From Micrasema longulum (taxonomy: Eukaryota > Arthropoda > Insecta > Trichoptera > Brachycentridae), in NCBI GenBank assembly GCA_022494885.1, contig JAGVSM010004517.1, forward strand, positions 62,001-126,000: a DNA stretch of 64,000 bases, given 5' to 3'. Each line of letters opens with the position of its first letter. The first letter of the stretch is position 1. Below the pieces are notes generated by a model. It was not told the DNA's origin and ran no database searches. It saw nothing but the letters and a program-made list of their open reading frames with translations. The translations under genes were made by a program, and so were the position numbers. Shown one piece after another: positions 22,845 through 33,774 of this stretch.

Positions 22845-23262
22845 CCTACCCTACCTGACCTCTACAACTGAACTGTACAAAAAAACACACCAGTTTGACA
22901 TAAACTACTTGACTAAAATTGAGACCTTAAAAATTGTGCTCAAAATAACACTGGGAAACATACAAGACGACGACATAATATTAGTCAAAAATGCTGACAT
23001 ACACAAATATAACACCAAACAACAACAACACTATCAAATTGAAAAAGCAAAGACAAACACAGGACAGTCAAAAATACTACATAATGGACTTAAACACTAC
23101 AACGACCTACCTTACTACTTGAAAATTTTTACTGGAGACAAATTTAAAATCAATCTGAAAAAGCACATGATGACTGAACTAACAAGACTAGACGAGACAT
23201 AAAATGACTAGACAATATTAAATTTCTAATGTAACCCTAACGGGTTTTTTAAAATTGTAAAT
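22845..23262 (+). pseudogene. LINE C-terminus and 3' UTR
   Basis: Open from about 22845 to the stop at 23200-23202. Key residues are DIHKYNTKQQ, then SKILHNGLKHYNDLPYYLK and FKINLKKHMMTEL. 'YNTr', 'nGlk.YN.LP' and 'FK..LKk.' are the hallmark end of insect LINE ORF2 proteins. The 3' UTR has 'taaccctaacgggttt' and an A-rich tail, close to that of 23923-24445, so the two are one family. It ends against another repeat at about 23272. Confidence 0.8.
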
Positions 23263-23271
23263 AAATAAAAA

Positions 23272-23715
23272 AAGGTAGAAGTTATAACAAGGAAGACAGA
23301 GACGCTGTTCTGTGGCCGGTGTTTGTTTGTTTTTTTTACCGGCTATTGACAGTTATGAAATTAACGAACTGAAGAAGAGCCGCATGGTGCAAAGACGAAT
23401 AGAGACACATTCTGGAGGAGGCCAGGGCCCACAACGGGCTATAGCGCCACTGATGATGATCATTGCCAGTAATGGGGGACGCACGCATGTAAGATGACCG
23501 GTGTATTTATGATTTTCAATTTATTTTACTACAACAGAGTTAAATTATATGTTCATTTTTTATAAATTATGTTAAAGTAATATTTAAACAGTAAAATCTC
23601 TATGTTTTTTTCCAAATGTCAAGAATATTCCGTCTTTTGCTGTGGTATTACGATGTTACATCACCGTGCGCAGTGAAATTATTTACCAATGTCTTTTATC
23701 TCGTTGTCCTTGTTA
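23272..23715 (+). repeat. Unclassified 0.4-kb repeat, copy 1
   Basis: Shares 'aagacagagacgctgttctg', 'aatattccgtcttttgctg' and 'acgatgttacatcaccg' in the same order with the minus strand of 33405-33770. The class is unknown; it could be an LTR or a UTR of a larger element. Confidence 0.65.
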
Positions 23716-23922
23716 GAAATTTGTATTGTACGTAAATATATTGTTATGTGTAAGTAATTGGTGCTGTGTTAGGTTTGCAAGATTTTATATATACTATAGC
23801 AACATAGAACTGTGTATACAATATTAACTTATAACAAAGAATAAAATATAATTAATTAACATATTTTTTTAATATATTTTTTTTTAAATAAAAATTTTGT
23901 TCCATAAACGGAAAAAAATTAT

Positions 23923-24445
23923 AATGTATGAAGCCTATGTAAAAACTAAAATATGTTATACGCAACTACTATGGGGAGCAGGATATAAAAATGACATAAA
24001 CAGACTACAAAGACAACAAAAAAAATATTAAAGTTAGCATATGACATTTCCCTATCTAACTGCAACTAGAGATTTTTTTAAACAAACTAAGCAATTAAAT
24101 ATAACTGAACTCTTTCAACTAGAATCATTAAAATTGTCCATAGCCACTAATGTAATTGTAGACGAAGAACTTAAACTTGTAAAAATTTTAGTCAACATAG
24201 ACATAATACGAGAATATCAGACAAATACCATATTCAACTTTTTTTAAAAAGACAAGGACAATCAAGGCCAATGAACCAGGGACTGAAATTATACAATAAA
24301 CTACCAGACAAAACTAAACAAAAGACTCAGACAAACTTTTCAAAGGACGTAAAAAATATTATTTTGAACAACAGAGTATGAATGAAAAATGTATATATTT
24401 TTCTATGTAAAATGAATGTAATAATCCGTAAGGGTTTATAAATAA
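23923..24445 (+). pseudogene. LINE RT end, C-terminus and 3' UTR, frameshifted
   Basis: One frame gives MYEAYVKTKICYTQLLWGAG and YKNDINRLQRQQKK, the standard end of a LINE RT domain ('llWG', then 'i.rLQ..QKK'). It stops, the next frame gives YLTATRDFFKQTKQLN through LFQLESLKLS, and a third gives GLKLYNKLPDKTKQK. The protein is therefore in at least three frames and dead. The 3' UTR ('aatccgtaagggttt') resembles that at 23220. Confidence 0.8.
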
Positions 24446-24862
24446 ATTTTCCAAATAAAAAAAAAAACAATTAAAATAATAATTAAACGTTTAATCTTAT
24501 AATTTATTGAAATTTAAAAAGCAATTAGAAAACAGAAGTTACTAATTACAAGATTATTAATCTTCAACGCATGTTTTTTTGTTTCTGAGAAAATAAATTA
24601 CACAGCCAAAGATTTTCTTTTAAGATTAGTGAAATCAGTTAAATATATTACGGAAATTAAAGATATGTTCAATTTGCGTTAATTAATTAATTTATTATTC
24701 CATTCATTTGAACATTAGCCTTAAGGCTGTGTTCAACTTGCGTGCTTTAAGTCAGTTAGGATTTTTTTGGAAACTGGTAGCACTTTGAGGAAACGTTTAA
24801 CGTCTCATAAATTTGTAGTATTAAAATATTTTACTAAAGTTCATTAAATATTTCTGTATAAC

Positions 24863-25132
24863 CACTTACCAACTTTTCTAAGTCTACCGGTTTCGAGACG
24901 TACCCGTCTCTTTGTCAGAACTCCAATTAAACCAACATGCAAAACTCACTATACACCTTCACCATAGTTGTTGCACAAAAATATAAAACCAACACGACAT
25001 GCATTTTAATCAGTGAATGTGCAACAACTATGGTGAAGGTGTAAAGTGGGTTTTGCATGTTGGTTAAATTGGTGTCCTGAAGAAGAGACAGGTATATCTC
25101 GAAACCGGTAGACAAAGAAAAGTCGGTAAGTG
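24863..25132. mobile_element. Foldback with opposed hammerhead-like motifs
   Basis: Two arms of about 115-120 bp face each other around a loop of about 40 bp. On the minus strand (24882-24921) the order is GTT, CTGACAA, A, GAGACG-GGTA-CGTCTC, GAAA, CCGGTA, GAC. On the plus strand (25074-25113) it is GTC, CTGAAGA, A, GAGAC...TCTC, GAAA, CCGGTA, GAC. Flanking GTC/GAC would be stem I, the GAGAC/GTCTC pairing stem II, and ACC/GGT a loopless stem III. This resembles hammerhead ribozymes known from Penelope-like elements, though each has one unpaired base before stem II. A single-orientation copy is at 62232. Confidence 0.65.
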
Positions 25133-25494
25133 ATAATCTACCAATATTTAATAATATTTAGTAAAATGTTTGACCATAAAGTTAATGCTTCAAATATTAA
25201 TAATAAATTATTTTATGTTCATGCTTACATACCAATCTAAATTTTATCATAATATTAATAAATACGATCGAAATTTTATTTATTTCATTGTTTAAGAACA
25301 AAGAATAAGCAATATCTTCTAGCCAACAAAAAAACGGACTGGTCAAAAGAAGAGTTGGTTAAAAATTTATACTAAAAAACGAATATACGAGTATATATCA
25401 AAAGACACATTCACAAAAAAACCTAATTAATTAAAAATAAGAGTTTTTTATTAGGAGACAAGCCTTGCATATATTAATTTTAATAACTTAGATC

Positions 25495-25685
25495 GGGTTG
25501 TGGTCCTGTGGCTAGTGTCTCGGACTCATGAACCAAAGGTCCGTGGTTCGAATCCCACTGTACCCCAACTCGATTCCCATTTTCTAATAGTGAGTTATTT
25601 ACAACTAGTTGAAAATGGCTCTCAAAATTAAATATTTGGGTAAATCATAAGAACGCAAATATTTATTTAAAAAAAAAAGTTCATT
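25495..25685 (+). repeat. tRNA-derived SINE, type 3
   Basis: The head runs 'gggttgtggtcctgtggcta' to 'ggttcgaatcccac' with a perfect B box (GGTTCGAATCC) and ends 'taccccaa'. An anticodon-loop-like 'ctcatga' is present, but stems are mismatched and the T loop has an extra base, so it is not a working tRNA. The tail carries 'ccattttctaatagtgagtt', 'aaatatttgggtaaatcata' and a poly-A run. A second, rearranged copy is at 48076-48372. Confidence 0.8.
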
Positions 25686-25689
25686 ATGC

Positions 25690-25975
25690 TTTACATATTA
25701 AATAAGGAATGTGGAATCATAAAATGAGTTTGGAAGGAGAGAAAAGGAGGAACCAAGGATAAATAAAGGGATAAAAAAATATGTTTTGAAAAACAATAAA
25801 ATAAAGTAATGTTTCAGAGTTTCAAACGTTTCTTGAAGGTGGCTAGAGAAGGTGCATTTTTTTATATGAAGAGGTAGCTCATTCCAAAGTCTAGCATCTT
25901 GAACAGAAAAGGAATAGCTGAAAATTGATGTGCTATGTCGAAGAAATAATATGCAGATATTGTGGAGCCAAGAGT
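25690..25975 (-). pseudogene. LINE C-terminus and 3' UTR
   Basis: On the minus strand RHSTSIFSYSFSVQDARLWN continues into ELPLHIKKCTFSSHLQETF. 'SFsv...RLWNeLP..I' followed by a 'sF...L' helix is the C-terminal end of a LINE ORF2. Its 3' UTR, toward 25700, is pyrimidine-rich on the minus strand, like three other minus-strand LINE tails in this window. No Met start falls inside, so ORF finders miss it. Confidence 0.8.
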
Positions 25976-25984
25976 AAATCCAGA

Positions 25985-26400
25985 ATCCTGGACCGAAGTG
26001 CTAATCTGAATCTTCTCTGCACCCTAGAGAAAAGCTAATTTGGGGATTTTTATTTGTTGCATAAAACTTCCATTTGCTGTACATATGGCTACACTAATTA
26101 AACGTCAAATGATGCACAAAACTGTTTAAAAAAACTGAAAAAACTAATACGATTTTGTTAATTCAGTCGAATGAAGTGGTTTGGGTAATGCTTAAGGTCG
26201 CAATTATGTTTTACATGAAAATCATCATGTTTGATTTGACGTGTTCGTATTTATTTGACGTTTAATCGTCACTGCGGCCATATATAAACAATGTGTAGTT
26301 GTATGCAAAAAATGAAACTCCCCATATTAACCTCTCTCTAGGGGAGGAGTAGAGAAGATTCAAAATAGCAACCCTTGTCCTGGATTCTGGCCGTATTTTA
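25985..26400. repeat. Long foldback, arms about 150 bp
   Basis: The left arm (about 25985-26125) is the inverted copy of the right arm (about 26245-26400). Shared pieces are 'ccaggattctgg', 'agagaagattca', 'ttaaacgtcaaat' and 'tatggc'. The spacer is about 115 bp. The left arm continues upstream of the LINE C-terminus at 25690, so the foldback may be an inverted duplication of LINE sequence. Confidence 0.65.
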
Positions 26401-26439
26401 CAGACGGAACTTTATGCTGCACCCGTCTGGACAAATAGG

Positions 26440-26560
26440 TATTTTTATTTTATTTTATCTTATGTATTTTTGAACCACAACAGGCCAGGAGGCCCAATTA
26501 CAGTGGTGAATTATATTACAGATAATTCGTAATGTTTAACTAATACTTTAATTTTTTTGG
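26440..26560 (-). repeat. LINE 3' UTR, inverted relative of 8837
   Basis: The minus strand reads 'ccactgtaattgggcctcct' then 'ggcctgttgtgg' and an ATAAA-type end. The GGGCCTCC and GGCC segments can form a small stem. Confidence 0.6.
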
Positions 26561-26681
26561 TGTAATTAAAATTTTTACAACATTAAACTATTCTTAAAAA
26601 TATTTTGTAACGTTATTTATTTTAAAACACATTTAATATTAATGTACATGTTTATTAGCTTATAACAGTTTAACGTTTTAT

Positions 26682-27600
26682 ATTATCATTTATTTATTTA
26701 TTTAACACTTAATATACATATACATATAAGGGCGGGCATATTGCCTTAAGGCAATTTCTTCCTACCTACCCAAACGGTTTAGTTTGAGAAAATTACAAAT
26801 ACATGGACATATTGAATCTTATAATTTAATACAAAAACAAAGATTAACAAAATAAAAATACATTTAAAAAATAACACTATACTATTAAGAGCGGAGAGGG
26901 GGTGGGAAGGAAAGAAAAAGGATAAAGGAACAATTTAAATATAAAGATAGTGACATTTTAATATTGACTTAAATGTAAATAAATTATCTTCCGTTCTTCT
27001 CTCTAAAATTGTTTATTAAACATTTTACAATAAAAAAAAATAAAAAAAATTCACTTGTTATATTTTTACTAAAACTAAAATCCCACCAAGCCACTTTTTT
27101 GTAGCTTGTTGGTGAAGATTATATTTATGCTAACTTAATAATATTATTTACTTTTATAAAAACCATGAATAAAATATAAAAATTAACAGCCGGAAAGATC
27201 AGAATAAACATGTTTATTCAAATAATAATATTTAAATTTAATTTTTAAATACAAGAAAATATATGAAAAATTAAAATATTTACACCTTAGCTACTATTCA
27301 TATATAAACTCTTGATCGAGTAGCCTCTTATTTTGCTCTTGTTACAATGTGAATTAAATTTAAGTTTTTTAGTTAATAAATTAAAAATTCTAGGTAATTA
27401 ATATTTGAGAGTTCTATTTCCATACTTATTACATACTTTTGGTACTACCAAGCCATCATTAGACGTGAAGCGTGTATTATGGTTATGTTTGAGAGGAAAC
27501 TTGAATGTATTACTATTAAATTGTTCCAAAATGATGCAAAGCCACAGTAGTCCTTGAACAGGCAGAGTTTTGATTGTTTTGTACAGGAGATCATTATTAC
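26682..27600 (-). pseudogene. LINE C-terminus and 3' UTR with one stop
   Basis: On the minus strand LLYKTIKTLPVQGLLWLC leads to HNHNTRFTSNDGLVVPKVCN, KYGNRTLKY, a stop, then LPRIFNLLTKKLKF and MNSS-stop at about 27285. 'lyK...LPv.gL', 'HNyNTRf' and 'RtlkY.lP.iFN.L' are the full set of landmarks of the LINE region after RT. The 35-kb fragment YNTRFTHNGDLVIPKTCNKY is the same family. The 3' UTR has a pyrimidine-rich part and a perfect palindrome ATTGCCTTAAGGCAAT (26733-26748), and ends in AATA repeats at about 26690. Confidence 0.85.
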
Positions 27601-28404
27601 TTATTTGTTGTTTTTAAATTCTGTTATTGTTATATGTTTTCATTTAATCGTATTACCATGCATTTTGTAAACAATTGCCATGTAAATATTGTAGTTCAAA
27701 TGATTTTACGTTCCGCGTATCTTTAAAGAGTCGTATTTCAACAATAAAGAGTTATAGACACTGATTTGTGTTTCTGGATATAATTCATGCGCTAAAGGGG
27801 GGTCTTAATGTTCATGGCCCATTCAGCTAACGTAGGAAGCACCCAACTGTCTGTCGTAACACAATAGGAATATGGTTTGTAATATATTAAAAAGGTTTAA
27901 ACAATCATGATGATGCAGTATGCAGATGGCTCTCAAATCATTCAGGCATTTTATAATCTCAATACTTTTTATAATACAAACACTGTGGGAACAAAAGTTA
28001 AAGTTCCGGGGTACCTAAAACATAATATTTACACCGTAATTGTTTTTTTTTTCGTTTTAGTGTTGTAATTATTTTTTCATAATAATTTGTTGTTTTATTA
28101 ACACACATTAAAATACATCATAAAGATACTAGTATGAAAATGCAGATGCAAAAATTTGCCGGTTGATGCCGCCCGTCAATTAATTAATGCGTTTCTGGTG
28201 AATAGAGTAGATCATTGAAATGGTATCTACGCAGATCTACGAATAAATAAAATGACTCGCCTACAGTGTATTAAATGCGGCAGTGAAACTTATTTTTGGA
28301 ATCTCTAAGTTTAGTCGTATCACTCCACTACACTGGCTACGTTTTCTAAGTTTTGGCTAAGTTACAGCACAACTCTGCTCCGGAATATCTAAGGGAACTT
28401 TGCA

Positions 28405-28560
28405 TTTATTTATTTCTTCATAAAGAGATAAATATTACAAAAAAGTAATAGCATCTTCCTAACTCTGTGAGGCCAAGAGCCCTGTTTTGAGTCGGGATAC
28501 AGCAAAATAGAAAGTGGAAGCATCCATATTATTAAAGAATACAACAAATAAAAATTATTA
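28405..28560 (-). repeat. LINE 3' UTR, relative of 54830
   Basis: Contains 'cctaactctgtgaggccaag' and 'gagtcgggatacagcaaaat' after an ATTTATTT start; 54830-54945 repeats the same order. Orientation is taken from the AT-rich tail on the left. Confidence 0.65.
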
Positions 28561-28599
28561 CATAAACGTAAATTTTAATACACATCTTTAATTTTATTC

Positions 28600-28770
28600 A
28601 GGTGAACTAGCCGACAGATGGCCTACGCTTAGATCAGCTACATCTACGTTGAAGGGAAAAGTTATATACCCTCACGCAAACAGCGCACTAAATTCGGTGA
28701 ACGAGCATTTGCGATCGCAGGCCCTATGGCATGGAATGCTCTCTCAGCAGAAGTGTGAAACTATGAGAGT
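28600..28770 (+). pseudogene. LINE C-terminal fragment
   Basis: One frame reads RTKFGERAFAIAGPMAWNAL followed by SAEV. 'FG.RaF..AgP..WN.LP' is a common C-terminal motif of insect LINE and BEL-type proteins; the expected proline is replaced here. It runs directly into the RNase H-bearing segment. Confidence 0.7.
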
Positions 28771-29478
28771 GAATAAGTGATGTTTCGGAAAAACCTTAAA
28801 CTCACGGACGCTTAATTGCGTCAGTGAGCGTAGCAGTGTGACATTAATTTTCCTACCTGGACACTTAAACATCGACTGTAACGAGGCAGCTGATAAATTG
28901 GCAAAGCTGGGAGCTGAGACAGCCCCAATAAGCCCTGTTACCTAAATGTGCTCCTCGTAATGAGCTTAGGTCATGCCCAGGAAGCAGAGTGTAAAGCTGT
29001 GGCAAAAAATGTCTGGTCAGCACCATGAGAAGGCACTGATAAAAGGGTACTCGCAAAGTTTTGCTTTTGACCTAATAAAGCTCACACAAAATCAAGCGAT
29101 TGCAGGCCCTATGGCATGGAATGCTCTCTCAGCAGAAGTGCGAAACTATGAGAGTAAGTAAGTGATGTTTCGGAAAAAACCTTAAACTCACGGACGCTTA
29201 ATTGCGTCAGTGAGCGTAGCAGTGTGACATTGATTTTCCTACCTGGACACACAAACATCGAAACGAGGCAGCTGATAATTGGCAAGGCTGGGAGCTGAGA
29301 CAGCCCCAATAAGCCCTGTAACCTAAATGTGCTCCTCGTAATGAGCTTAGGTCATGGCCCAGGAAGCAGAGTGTAAGGCTGTGGCAAAAAGTATCTGGTC
29401 AGCACCATGCGAAGGCACTGATAAAAGGGTACTCGCAAAGTTTTGCTTTTGACCCAATAAAGCTCACACAAAATCAAG
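28711..29478 (+). repeat. 385-bp tandem duplication
   Basis: Copy 1 is 28711-29095 and copy 2 is 29096-29478. Both open with 'gcaggccctatggcatggaa' and close with 'cacacaaaatcaag'. Identity is very high; copy 2 has a few small deletions. The junction 'aatcaag/cgattgcagg' joins the end of the unit back to its start, so one unit was duplicated in place. Confidence 0.9.
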
Positions 29479-29880
29479 TGAGGGTTATCAGTAGAGCTCT
29501 TACAGGACACTGCAGATTGAATTAACACCTTGCTAGAATGAACCTTTCCTAAACTAATAGATGTAGGTTCTACAGTGTAGATGAGGAAACACCTATACAC
29601 ATAATATGTGAATGTGATGCTTTACATCAGAAAAGGATCCTCGTCCTCGGGGGACCACTGGTTAAACCTGAGGATGTTAAAGAGCTCGCCTCCTACGCAA
29701 TAGCCGAATACTTTACGAAACTGGGCTTGGTCGGGGAGATTTAGCAAAATGGAAACACTCGCCTTCCACACAGTAGCCAGGCTCTTTATAGACCTGGGCT
29801 TGGGACAGGGACCAGTCACAATAGATCTTCGCAGATCTCAGGAGATTGCATAGCACTGACTCTTTTTCATTTTGATTCTC
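28780..29880 (+). pseudogene. LINE with RNase H end and C-terminal domain, decayed
   Basis: VTLIFLPGHLNIDCNEAADKL then AKLGAETAPI (twice, through the tandem duplication) is the last third of an RNase H domain: 'vtliwvPGHsgi.gNe.AD.lAk.Ga'. Further on come SRALTGHCRL, DEETPIHIICECDALHQKR and KPEDVKELASYAIAEYFTK, the C-terminal Cys/His-type region seen in I/R1/LOA-type LINEs. Several stops and frameshifts separate the pieces. The order RNase H, then 'TGHC', then 'EET..Hi.CeC' supports a single LINE end. Confidence 0.8.
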
Positions 29881-29977
29881 TGATAAAAAGCCGCGTTGTT
29901 TTCCATATAAAATTTCTGTATAAAATATTATACTACTAACTAACCTTATTATTAACCTCCTAAATAAAGGTTAAATA

Positions 29978-30320
29978 GAGTTAAGCATTATCGACAAAAT
30001 TAAGAAAGGTCTTTTGCGATGGTTCGGTCATGTGGAGCGAATGAATGATGAAAGAATGGCTAAAAAGATTTATGATGCGAATGTGTCTGGTTGTAGAAGT
30101 CGAGGAAGGCCGAGAAAGACATGGCATGACCAAGTATAACAAATTCTTGAAAGTGGTCATGTGAAAAGTCGGAATAATCGACGTGCGTGCATGAGAAGAT
30201 GTATGAATGTGAAGGAAGCAAAGGAAGTGTGCCAGGACAGAGTGGTGTGGCGTTCTATCCTCTCTGCCTACCCCTCCGGGGAAATGGCGTGATGGTTAGT
30301 TAGTTAGTTAGTTAGTTAAA
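29978..30320 (+). pseudogene. RTE-like LINE 3' end, copy 2, 5'-truncated
   Basis: Nearly identical to 14081-14424. It starts abruptly at 'gagttaagc' and ends at the same stop and (TTAG)n tail. CAA has become TAA at 30137-30139, ending the frame early. A possible target duplication, 'gttaaata', is present at about 29970 and again just after the tail. Truncated start, shared 3' end and short tail are typical of target-primed reverse transcription. Confidence 0.9.
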
Positions 30321-30329
30321 TAAAATACA

Positions 30330-32395
30330 AATAAATGCGGGATTGAGACCACTCAGACATCGGAAAATATTTGAACTGCCCCTGTTTTGTAATGCTACAT
30401 ACTAAACACCTATGGCCCGCATGTGTAATAAAATATATACCGCTGAAACAATAAAATTATCATTTTTCATGATACTCTCTCAGCTTTTGCGCATAATCTC
30501 TTAGGAATAAATCTTATTTAATCAGTATACACGTGCAACTTATTTTTTATTGCAATGTATCCTGTGTAAAAAAATATTTTTTAAATATAAAAAAATATGC
30601 ATTACATCTTAATATATAAATCTATTTGGTGTAATTCTATAATTGAAGAAATATATGCATGTAAAATTGTATCGACAAATACTTTTGAATTGTTTGTTTT
30701 CTAGTATGTATCTTTGTTGAATTACCTAGTAAAAAAAAATATTTTGTTAACTCACACTTTTCTTTCTTGCTTACCGAAATACTTTATTTTCTTTGTTTAC
30801 TTTACATGATTCATTTCATTTTTTTTCTTCATTTAACTTTTTATAGCGTTTTTTTATAATTAAGAGTCCTTATTTAGTACATTAACTTATTTATATTTTT
30901 TTTTTAAGTACGTTAGCATGTTTGATTTTTATAAATGCCTCTTGGGCTTTAATAAACAACATAACTAAATAAATATTAATTTTGAATCATCGAATCACTG
31001 GTATCGACTAGCGAATTTATTATTTTTAAAATCAGTAAATACATAATATATAAATAATATTGTTTATCAATGTATCAAAATACGTAATAATTATCTGCTA
31101 AACAGGGGGAGTAGGTAGTTGCAGTGTTACGATGTATTAAATCAAATAGATTATTTTATAGAAGCCACGAGATAGAAAAATCTGTCGATTTTCTAAGAAC
31201 ATCGAAAGTGAATTTGTTTTTCCGTGTGAGGACAAAAAGCATTCATCACAATATTAATTTAATATGAGTGAAAGGCGTCTTTGTTTTAAGTAATGAAATA
31301 ATATTTTCATTTACTAAGGTCTGTCTAAGCCTGTCTACTTTAGCTTCAAAAGTAAGAATGATGCGGCACTCTCCAAATACCAAATAGGGTTAAAAGGACT
31401 ACAGAATTAAATAAACAATACCACAGTAAAAAATACCTGGATAACGAGCTTTTATGAATAACCCGCAGAAAATGGGACACCTTCATCTCTGTGAACCGCG
31501 CAACAAAACCGAACACTTATAACAGGGGCAAAAAGTATTCTTGAAATGTTTTGCTTCATGGTTCGCCCTCCGTGTTCGTTTTAAAGGCGTATTAAATAAG
31601 GGTGGCTAGAAACCAAATACAATAAAAATATAAATGAGTCCCCAGTTTGCTGTAAAGGATGTTACAGAAATATGCGCATCCACTTTTCGGGACGTTTTGT
31701 TATTATAAAAATATTTTCTCTTTGTGGTTTACTGGAGCATACATTATTTGCGGATAATACAAGGATATGGTGCAGTGTGTGTTTGTTTTGTGGAAAAATA
31801 TGTATGTTTTGATAAGCTAAAGTTTAGAATAATAACAACGATAATTTGTTCCTACGGCGTATACGAGCTTTTTAAATAATTAATCATTTAAAATAAATAA
31901 TGTCTTCATTATGAAACAAAGCCAAATCGATGTATAATAGGGTTACAAATGATAAAATCAGAAGCGACACACGTACAATAGACAATAAGAAAGGACCACT
32001 GAGATAGAATAGTCACGAGAACGAATAGATGACTTTTTATTAATAAATTTACATTTGTATGTACTGTACAATCTCTATCTACCAACAAAAAAACAGCTTT
32101 AATTTGAAATTGAATAATGTGTATATATAGAGGTTGACATAAATAATTATAGTTCAATTTTAATTTTAAAAAATTACCAGTCAGTTCTTTGGATGGCTAG
32201 AATATATATTTCTTTTCGCGATAAGTACCCCAAAGTGCATTTATTTTTGTACTTGAAGTTTTTATAGAAAATAACAATTGCAATAGTAAATAAATATTAA
32301 AACATATACACATGGAGAGAACTAATGGAATCGTATGTAATGACATGTTCAGGCATAGGTCGTTCCTGAAACTGTGTCGTTGTCCCTAATAAATA
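30330..32395. other. AT-rich stretch, one LINE-like tail
   Basis: At 30930-30975 'gcctcttgggctttaataaa' followed by an ATAAAT end looks like a LINE 3' tail on the plus strand. The rest has no supported feature; the 82-codon minus frame at 31909-32157 has no recognisable domain. Confidence 0.4.
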
Positions 32396-32399
32396 TATG

Positions 32400-32650
32400 T
32401 ACAAAAAAGTGTCCCTGTCGATGTGGGTAAGATTAATCTGGCTAAATTTTTTCTCCTACTAGAAAAAGGCCAGAAAATACTTTTCAATTACAACAGGCGT
32501 GAGATTTTAGCGAATATTGATGTTCAAACTAAGAAGAATGATAAATGTTACACAGCGTGTACCACATTAACAATCGAATGGCAGAGCCCTGAAAGTGCCT
32601 AAACTTTGGTTTATATTCCTTCTCAAAAATATTAAGAGATGGAATTTAGG
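32400..32650 (+). repeat. Family F1, worn copy
   Basis: The core ('atgtgggtaagattaatctg') is followed by an arm with 'gataaatgttacacagcgtg' and 'cttctcaaaaatattaag'. Confidence 0.6.
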
Positions 32651-32781
32651 GTTTGTGTACAAACGTTTTTGTTTGTTTATTACATTTAATGTTTACATCT
32701 TTTATTATGAAAACTTAATTGATCTTATTACGTTTTAGAGAATTTGTTTTTCATATTTTTTTATTTATTTATACTTATTCA

Positions 32782-33245
32782 ATGTTTGTATTCTTTTTTT
32801 TATACAGAATAATGTTCCCTTACTGGGGTGTTCCGTGTCGAGGGAAACACTTTACTTAACGTAAAACATGCCTTAAATTAGTTATTTAACAAAGTTAACA
32901 AGATAATAAAAACGTAATTAATCTAATTAACCTAATTATCATCAACATAATAAGAAATATTAACTCAAATTATCAAAATAAACATAACCAATTTATAATA
33001 GACCTGTAGACCAAATTTCATAAACAGTACACAAATTTTTACCTATTTGGCTTGATCCACTCATCAATCCGTGCGCAACCTACCTCCACTATCGATTTCG
33101 TAATAGCAAATTTAAATTGTGAGTACTTATTAATTCTCCTTATGGATAATAGAAGTAGATTGTAAACTTTAACCGAGTAGTAGGCCAATCCTCTTTGACC
33201 AAAAGTTGTATTAATTTTGAATTGTTTTTGCAGCATCAGGGTGGA
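32782..33245 (-). pseudogene. LINE C-terminus and 3' UTR, copy 2
   Basis: On the minus strand INTTFGQRGLAYYSVKVYNL leads to KYSQFKFAITKSIVEVGC and ARIDEWIKPNR. This is the same end as 5960-6420 and starts at the same 'ccctgatgctgcaaaaa' point. The 3' UTR keeps the stem-loop region (around 32818-32850), partly degraded. Confidence 0.8.
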
Positions 33246-33404
33246 GTATTTAGTAACTATTGTATTTGTGGAAGGAGTTATGGAAGGTAGAGAATAATGT
33301 TTGTGTGCGCACAGAACTATGTTTTTTGAGTAAAATAAAATAAAAATAAAAACATTTGACGATCTCGAAAATACCGTTAAATAAAATTATTTACAAAGTG
33401 GTGA

Positions 33405-33770
33405 TTGAGCTGAAGATATTAACTCTTAAAAGACTGTGGTAAATAATCCCTTTACGCGCGGTGATGTAACATCGTGTTACCACTAGTAAAAGACGGAATA
33501 TTCTGAAGTTCAGACATTTGAAAAAAATGAAAAAAATGGAAACATACTGTTTAATAATTCGTTTACCATAACTTATGCGAATAAACATATAATTTAGCCC
33601 CGTTATAGCAAATAAATTAAAAATCACAAAAACGCCGCTCATGTTACGCGCGTGCGCCCCCTATCATTGTCATTAACCAACTGAAGGCTAAATCTGTTTT
33701 AGACGACACCGCCGCAGAACAGCGTCTCTGTCTTTCCTGTTATGACTTTTATCTTCGTGCTCTCTCTTGT
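33405..33770 (-). repeat. Unclassified 0.4-kb repeat, copy 2
   Basis: Minus-strand copy of the repeat at 23272-23715. An 83-codon frame (33391-33642) lies in it, but the other copy breaks that frame, so it is unlikely to be a gene. Confidence 0.65.
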
Positions 33771-33774
33771 ATAA

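Noticed and set aside
22838..22862. CCTAA-like run resembling insect telomere repeat
   Set aside because: The run is degenerate, and most of it is in frame with the LINE C-terminus that follows, so it is better read as coding sequence.
25495..25575. Possible functional tRNA-Met (anticodon-like CAT)
   Set aside because: Anticodon and T-arm stems are mismatched, the T loop has an extra base, and a SINE tail with poly-A follows.
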